Shown here one piece after another: positions 58,446 to 64,000 of a stretch of DNA of 64,000 nt. Made by a program: the position numbers and the translations under genes. The stretch spans positions 27,943 to 91,942 of the forward strand of contig RWJK01001508.1 of NCBI GenBank assembly GCA_004335835.1. Direction: 5' to 3'. This DNA comes from Scenedesmus sp. ARA3. Taxonomy: Eukaryota; Chlorophyta; Chlorophyceae; Sphaeropleales; Scenedesmaceae. How positions within the stretch are numbered: the stretch's first letter is position 1; each line of letters begins with the position of its first letter. The notes beneath the pieces were generated by a model. It searched no databases and was not told the origin of the DNA. It saw nothing but the letters and a program-made list of their open reading frames with translations.

Positions 58446-59179
58446 AAGAGCACAGTTCATTATGGGGGTTGGTCAAAGGTGCTTGCAGGACAAGGACTGA
58501 CTCCACAGCTGCCCTATTGCAAGGGTGGCTGCAAATTTGTATGTGTTGGCAGAGGATGCAGCAAAGCAGCTGCAAGCAGCTGCTGTTTCTGCAAGCTGCT
58601 GCAGCATCACATCAGGAAGCAGTGCCATAACTGCCCCTGCAATGACAGCTGACGCAGCAAAACTTGCTGCTGGTGATCACATGTACTGCTTTTTACCCGA
58701 CATCAGTTACACATAGGCAGCAGACCTGTTGGCGCTGCAGGCGCCACACAGCAGTTGCATGGGCACAAGCCCAAGCTAGTAGACTATGTATTTAGAAAAA
58801 TTATGCTTGTTTGACCAAGCTAGCATGCTCCTGCAAGCTCCAGCACTGCACTCACTCATGTGACAGCGCAACAACAGTCAAGTTGTGCCCTTAGAACTCC
58901 ACAGGCACAGACTGCACCAGCCCCTTGTTGATGTTCTGCACGGCAGCTTCCTGTGTTTGCGGTACAGCAGCGGCTGGATGGGGCCTCCGATGCCTGATGT
59001 GACCTCCTAAGCTGCCGTTGTGTGCTGCTGCTCCAGCTAGTCTGCTGGCGATGTGTGCCAGCTCCGCGGCTAGCGAGACTATAGCAACTTTTGTGGTTTG
59101 CTGCTCATCATTGATCTGTTCCTGAGCGTGCACGGCAGCCCCGGGCCCGGCTAGCAGCAGACATGGAAATGCCCTCATC

Positions 59180-60006
59180 GTACGTGAGCCAACCCGTATA
59201 TGCAGCTTGCTCAGAGCTAACCTAGTTCAAATCTTGACAATAGTCTTTGTACAGCATTGCGAAGGGGCGCACGCTGATTAATGCGCTGCCAAAACTTCGG
59301 TTGCAGTGTCACTTTGACGCTCAACGCAACCCGCGCAACCACCAAGACCAATGATGGCCACCAAGAGCACACCTGAGCCAGCATGCAATCGATCAATTAG
59401 TACCAGATTGACTTGAAAGCTGGATGTGACAGGTTCCTGCAAGCTGGTCGACAAACGGTCTTATGTCAGCAGCAGGTGACTTGAACTCAACACTGCACAT
59501 TAACAGCCTGCCTGCAGGCTGATACTGAAAAGCTCCGACGCCGTGCACTCAGCTCGCAATTAAGTACAAACGTAATTGTGACAGCTGGGCTTTCCAGAAC
59601 AGCCGCAAATTGTTAAACAACAATGTTTTGTCAGCTTCCCGGGCAACTGACTGCACCATTCTAATGGTCAGCGTGCTGAGAGCACAGTGTGACAGTGCGC
59701 TGGCATTACAGGGTGCAGCAGCAGCATTGTTGTACAAGTATGTAGCTGTTGCTGCTGTTCAACAGCAAGTTGGCATAGTATTGTCGGCCCTGACATGCTC
59801 TACATATGCGCCTGTGTGACAGGCAGCAAGATAAATGGACAGCACACATGTCGATGCATGGACAGGACACCATGAGCAAACCCTGTACGCTAGATGTGCA
59901 CAGCAGGGGTAAGCATTCCTTATGGGTGTGCGCCTAGCCACCAGCAAAACCATAGCACCAATTGCAATGCATGTCCCTAGTCATAAGCACAACTCAAGCA
60001 CCAATC
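59180..60006. other. Intergenic between FkbM-B and the exostosin gene
   Basis: About 0.8 kb that should hold the FkbM-B promoter and the exostosin 3' UTR. No gene or notable repeat is seen. Confidence 0.55.
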
Positions 60007-62943
60007 CTACTTCTGCCGCCGCTCCGTCGTCACGGCCGGCCCATTGCTCAGCCGAGCATGCTGCTTGCTCCTCGCACTCGCAGGGTTGTAAGGGTGCAGC
60101 ATCTTATGCTGCAGCCACTGCATGAGTGTGGTGAACGCATCATCAACTGCTGCCTGCGGCTGCCACACCCGCATTTCCAGCAATGAGGAAACCTTAGCCG
60201 CATGCTCTCTGTCTTCCTTGCTCGCCTCCTCTGCATCAGTCTGCGCTGCTGCTGCTGTTGCTGCTGCCGTGGCTGCTTTGCGTCGCCGCCCCATATGACT
60301 CAGCGCATGCTGCTGCTGTAGCTGCTGCTGCGCCAGCTCATCCTGAATGCGCGGGCTACTGCGCATGTTCTCTGCCACCAATGCAGCAGCCTGCTCCCGC
60401 ACCATCGGGTGACTCAGCCACGCCATGCGCTGCCACCACTTGGCAATACTCCTCCTAAACCCTGCCTCCTGCGCCTCGCTTATACCGCCGAGGATACTCG
60501 GCAGGTTCGGCAGCTCCTCGGGCCGCACCTTCAGCACGGCGGCCGACAGCCGCAGCACCGCACTGAACGGCTGCGCGATCGCGCCCATGTCGCCGCCGGA
60601 AACCACGACGGGGATGCAGCCGTGCAGCACAGCGTCCTCAAACAGCCCCGGCCAGCCGTCGCGAGGCACAACGAGGCAAAACCGGCTGCGCGACAACAGC
60701 ACCGACGCGTCGCCCTCCAGCTCCGCCTCGCTGCCAATCCATATGCGGTGCTGCTCCTTCCAGCGGCCGTCCTTTGCGAGCTTCGCGAGGCTCTGCCGCA
60801 GCCCGCCGCTGAAGGCGGGCGGGCGCGCGTCGCCTAAGTCAGTGCGCAGCAGCGCGAGGATGTCGCGGCTGCGGGCGTCGCCGCCCATAAAGGGGCTCGC
60901 GTGGAAGCGCGGCGGGGGCTTGAAGGCAGGCAGCACGAGGTCCTTGCCTGGCGTGTAGCAGGGGTGGGCGCCGATGGCTGCTTGGTAGCCGCGAGGCATG
61001 GCTGGATCATCCTTGTCATCGCCCTTGTTGAAGTTGTACTCCCACCTGCAGTAGCAGAAGTTACAACACAATATGCAGAGGTGGAATGTTGTTGAGCCAG
61101 ATGGCATGGCTGGGTTGTCCTTGTCATCGCCCTTGTTGAAGTTGTACTCCCACCTGCAGGAGAAGAATTACGAAGAAAGCAATATAATGCCTTTGCTTTT
61201 GGTATGGCAGCGCTTGGGGGCTTTGATGCAAAGGACGGCATGGATGGGTCGTCCTTGTCATCGCCCTTGTTGAAGTTATACTCCCACCTGCAGGAGGGGA
61301 CAATTTTGTCAGATGCTGTTGTTGACCACGGCGCAGCCAGCCATGGCACCGCTAACCACAGCCGCCACATACTTGACAGCAGCTGCAACAAGGGGAAGCA
61401 AGCTGAGATCAAACCTCACCTGCTGGTGCTGCTGTTGACCATGCTGCCGCCTTTCCCAGCCACCGCAGGCAGCCGCCCCCACTGGCTCAAGATGATGGAG
61501 GCGTTGTAGATCTCCTGGGGGGCCCAGCAGGCGCCCTCACCACAACTTCAGCCAAAATAAAGCTATACCACAAAGAGAAAAGCTTGTTCACATACACTAC
61601 AGCATCACACAGAAAAGCTGAAGCAAGGTATCTCACCTGCTGGTGCTGCTGTTGACCATCCCGCCGCCACCATCCCTCTTGTCATCACCGCCAGCCGCCG
61701 CAGGCAGCCGCCCCCACTGGCTCAAGATAATGGAGGCGTTGTAGATCTCCTGCGGGGCCCAGCAGGCGCCCTCGTCATGCGAGAAGAGCCAGATGTGGTT
61801 GGCGCCGCGCGTGGCGTTCCAGTAGGGGTACGCGGTTCGAACCCAGCTCAGCGCGTCGAGGTACATGGCGACGCCTTGTTTGACCATGGAGCGGCTACAG
61901 TGCAAGAGGGCAGGGACATCCGGTGATATGTGGATGTGTTTGACGCTGTATGATCAGCTTGATCAGTAAACAAACTTTGGCATGATGTGTAACATGATGT
62001 ATACAGTTGATGCAGTGCGTGCAGGTATGTTGCCACACCTTGCTTCACAATGGAGCGGCTGCAACATTCGGACAAACAACAGAGCGACGGAAGGAATCAC
62101 AACTTCAGGGATTGCAGGCGCGTTGCGGTAGACACCGCATGGTGATATGCTGCAGAGGCGAGTGGGCGGCATGTTTTGCTGCTGATGAAGTGCACACCCT
62201 GGCAAGCAGAGCAGCGTAGCCTCCAGGAGTTGTTGCCACCTGCGTGATTGTGCTGTATTAATGTCTCATGAGTTCTTGTGCTGCACACGCCACGCTGCTT
62301 GCACAGTACAAACTATAGATGTCAGGGTCAACAGTTGCTCCGTGCATTGCACATCCGCCTCACCTCTGCACGCCCCACCAGGGTGCGTCAGCCCAGCCCG
62401 CCACTGCTTCCATGAAGCAGGAGGCATACACAGGCACGTAGAAGAAGTCGGCCTCTTCTGGATCTAGCGTTCTGTGAGGGCTCTGTAGCAAGAGCTCGTG
62501 CAGGTGGCTCTCCAGGGGATAGCGCCACGCACTGGAACCTGCAGACAAAGCACAGCAGCCGCGCACAAGCATCAGTACCAGCAGCACCTCATCAGCACGA
62601 CACCATTGGTGTTACACCAAGGTCAACACAGTCGCAAAAATGTGGGCGGGCGTGGGTGGCTGCCAGTTTAAGTGTCTCAAGTGGGTTGCTGCGCGCGCTG
62701 GCGCCTGTGGAAGAGCAGGGGTGGTGGGTGGTTGTTTGGTATGCAGTAGTCAAAACAACATGCCCTGTCACGCCAACAACACAGTCGACGGCTCTGCTCA
62801 ACAGCACTGGCTCCTGCTGCTACTGGTGGGTGTTGTGACTCACTCTCCGTGGTGGTGTACAGCGAGAAGTTTGACTTGCTGAAGATGCGCCAGGTGCAGG
62901 TCTGCTTGCTGGGCCGGTACTGCAGCAGGCGGCCCACAAACCT

Positions 62944-62999
<56 letters not shown>

Positions 63000-64000
63000 T
63001 CAACTGAAGCCGTTGAGCACGTCGCATGTGCAATCATTTGGCAGGTGATGCAGCTGGCGGCCTGACCAACCTGCAGCTACAGCACAACAGAATCTTGGCT
63101 CTATTGGATGCCATGCAGCGCAATGCATGCCTCTGCACTTTTGCGGTGGTAGCTGCTCATGCTCACCTGCTGAGCATGTCATACACGAAGATGGTCGCCG
63201 CGCCTTGCTGGCACCTGCCCCAGCCCCCGCTCCACCAAACAGCAACAACACAAGACCCCAAACAAACCACAATCACAACCTCACCTGCTAGGCATGTCGT
63301 ACACAAAGATCCGCGGTCTTCTGGCTTTCCCTGTCGGCACCTTTCCCAGCCCCCGCTCCACCAGGTGCCGCCACTCCAAACACAACACCAAGAACTTACA
63401 CTTTTGATCAATTGCAACCTCACCTGCTGGGCATGTCGTAGACAAAGATGCGTGGCCGCCGCGCCTTGCCAGCCGGCACCTCACCCACCCCCTGCTCCAC
63501 CAGGTGCCGCAGCAGCACCCCATCAGCCACAAAACAAATGATAATGTGCTGTGCTGCTCCCTCGCCTGATTTGCCAGCCGGGAATCCCTCAAGCGGGCCG
63601 GCAAACAGCTACACCAGACACCCTCAATCACGACTGCCTGCAACCCAAGTCTCACGCTCACCTGCTAGGCATGTCGTACACAAAGATGCGTGGCCTCCGT
63701 GCCTTGCCAGCCGGCACCTCACCCAGCCCCTGCTCCACCAGGTGCCGCAGCAGCACTGCGATTCCCCTTCCAGAACAAAGGTCATACAGCGCTGGCGTGA
63801 TTTGACAGCCGGCATTTCCTCGCGCCCTACAACGCAGCACACTCTCTATACCACACACCAACACACACACCAACACGCAACTGCTCTTCCTCACCTGCTA
63901 GGCATGTCATACACAAAGATCCGCGGCCTTCTGGCTCTCCCAGCCGGCACCTGCCCCAGCCCCCGCTCCACCAGGTGCCGCAGCAGCACCCCATCAGCCT
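60007..64000 (-). CDS. Exostosin-family (GT47) glycosyltransferase, 5' end off the window
   Basis: Visible exons: >64000-63895, 62941-62844, 62538-62364, 61894-61637 and 61045-60007, all in phase. The first reads RRPRIFVYDMPSR, the usual opening of the GT47 domain. Then come CTWRIFSKSNFSLYTTTE, LESHLHELLLQSPHRTLDPE, EADFFYVPVYASCF, YPYWNATRGANHIW, FSHDEGACWAPQEIY and, in the last exon, SRFCLVVPRDGWPGLFEDAV and HGCIPVVVSGG, the nucleotide-sugar binding end. These enzymes build cell-wall or surface polysaccharides in the Golgi (family knowledge). A Gln/Ala-rich tail of about 130 residues follows the domain. Any membrane anchor would lie to the right of the window. The first-listed exon has several donor-bearing copies downstream. 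Confidence 0.9.
61095..61300 (-). repeat. Two copies of the 5' edge of the last exostosin exon
   Basis: CTGCAG/GTGGGAGTAC.. encoding WEYNFNKGDDKDDP recurs near 61155 and 61289, upstream of the true acceptor at 61045. The following codons (AMPSG, SMPS) differ. Confidence 0.9.
61425..61550 (-). repeat. Copy of the 3' edge of the exostosin exon 61894-61637
   Basis: EGACWAPQEIYNASIILSQW-like sequence through NSSTSR with a GTGAGG donor is repeated about 210 bp downstream of the true exon end, with a short deletion. Confidence 0.85.
62000..62062 (-). repeat. Copy of the 5' edge of the exostosin exon 61894-61637
   Basis: TTGCAG/CCGCTCCATTGTGAAGCA repeats the acceptor and RS-V-KQGVA-YL, with different codons later. 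Confidence 0.85.
62945..62998. repeat. (CAG)18 against an exostosin 3' splice site
   Basis: On the sense strand this is (CTG)18 ending CTGCAG/GTTTGTGG at the exon that starts at 62941. Confidence 0.95.
63160..63765 (-). repeat. Four copies of the 3' edge of the exostosin VYDMPSR exon
   Basis: Copies with donors end near 63662, 63425, 63292 and 63167. The first three keep GKARRPRIFVYDMPSR and GTGAG. The fourth is frameshifted and altered (VYDMLSR). Each unit extends up to about 95 bp back into the exon, to LLRHLVEQGLG. Confidence 0.92.

Larger units (their letters stand above)
54864..59178 (-). pseudogene. FkbM-family methyltransferase, gene B (two disabling lesions)
   Basis: It has the same seven-exon plan as gene A: 59178-58856, 58199-58093, 57075-56955, 56286-56143, 55926-55841, 55537-55482, 55128-54864. 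Exons 2, 3, 5 and 6 match gene A in length exactly (107, 121, 86 and 56 nt). The SAM motif (VVDAGANMGDF, VYAFEPQARMF) is kept. Two lesions break it. A TAA (58893-58891) follows VQSVPVEF, where gene A has a Lys codon. In exon 4, after YKD, seven bases replace nine in gene A, so the exon is 144 nt instead of 146 and the frame is lost. All splice sites look usable, so decay seems recent. A sequencing error at both places is possible but less likely. Confidence 0.8.

Overview
The window looks like nuclear DNA of a chlorophyte green alga, probably Chlorophyceae and possibly Scenedesmaceae-like. This is inferred from intron-rich genes, very heavy CAG/CTG triplet tracts that give Gln, Ser and Ala runs, an octotricopeptide-repeat (OPR) type organelle RNA-binding protein, and plant-type families (arginine-rich tandem CCCH zinc finger, GT47 exostosin, FkbM methyltransferase). 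No rRNA, tRNA, CRISPR array or transposase was found. One 50-base run of N sits inside a CAG tract at 49702-49751.

Every gene that could be modelled with confidence lies on the minus strand. From left to right: the 3' part of a kinesin gene that runs off the left edge (<1-6514); a tentative tiny single-membrane-span gene (8000-8841); about 6 kb with no confident gene (8.9-15.1 kb); a seven-exon arginine-rich tandem CCCH zinc-finger gene (15104-18872) with three micro-exons of 22, 19 and 20 nt; a 25-exon gene for APC1, the large scaffold subunit of the anaphase-promoting complex (20595-40962); an OPR-like organelle RNA-binding protein gene with one long exon (42189-46436); two tandem FkbM-family methyltransferase genes of identical exon layout, the left one intact (48611-52410) and the right one broken by a stop codon and a 2-nt deletion (54864-59178); and a GT47 exostosin-like glycosyltransferase running off the right edge (60007->64000). 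Kinesin (spindle or transport) and APC1 (mitotic ubiquitin ligase) could both act in cell division. FkbM and GT47 could both act in the secretory or cell-wall route. These links are inference from family only.

The most unusual feature is how the introns are built. In APC1, both FkbM genes and the exostosin gene, the introns are filled with partial tandem copies of the neighbouring exon edge. Copies upstream of an exon carry its 3' splice acceptor plus its first codons. Copies downstream carry its last codons plus its 5' splice donor. I count about 39 such copies in APC1 alone and roughly 18 in the other three genes. They show all stages of decay, including donors changed from GT to AT or GC. 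The intact exons still join in a consistent reading frame: the 25 APC1 exons sum to 9,228 nt and the seven FkbM-A exons to 1,104 nt, both divisible by 3. A second recurring pattern is that intronic triplet tracts tend to read CTG on the sense strand and lie directly against the 3' splice site, while coding tracts read CAG/AGC/GCA on the sense strand.

All exon boundaries were placed by eye from splice motifs, reading phase and family similarity. None has transcript support here.
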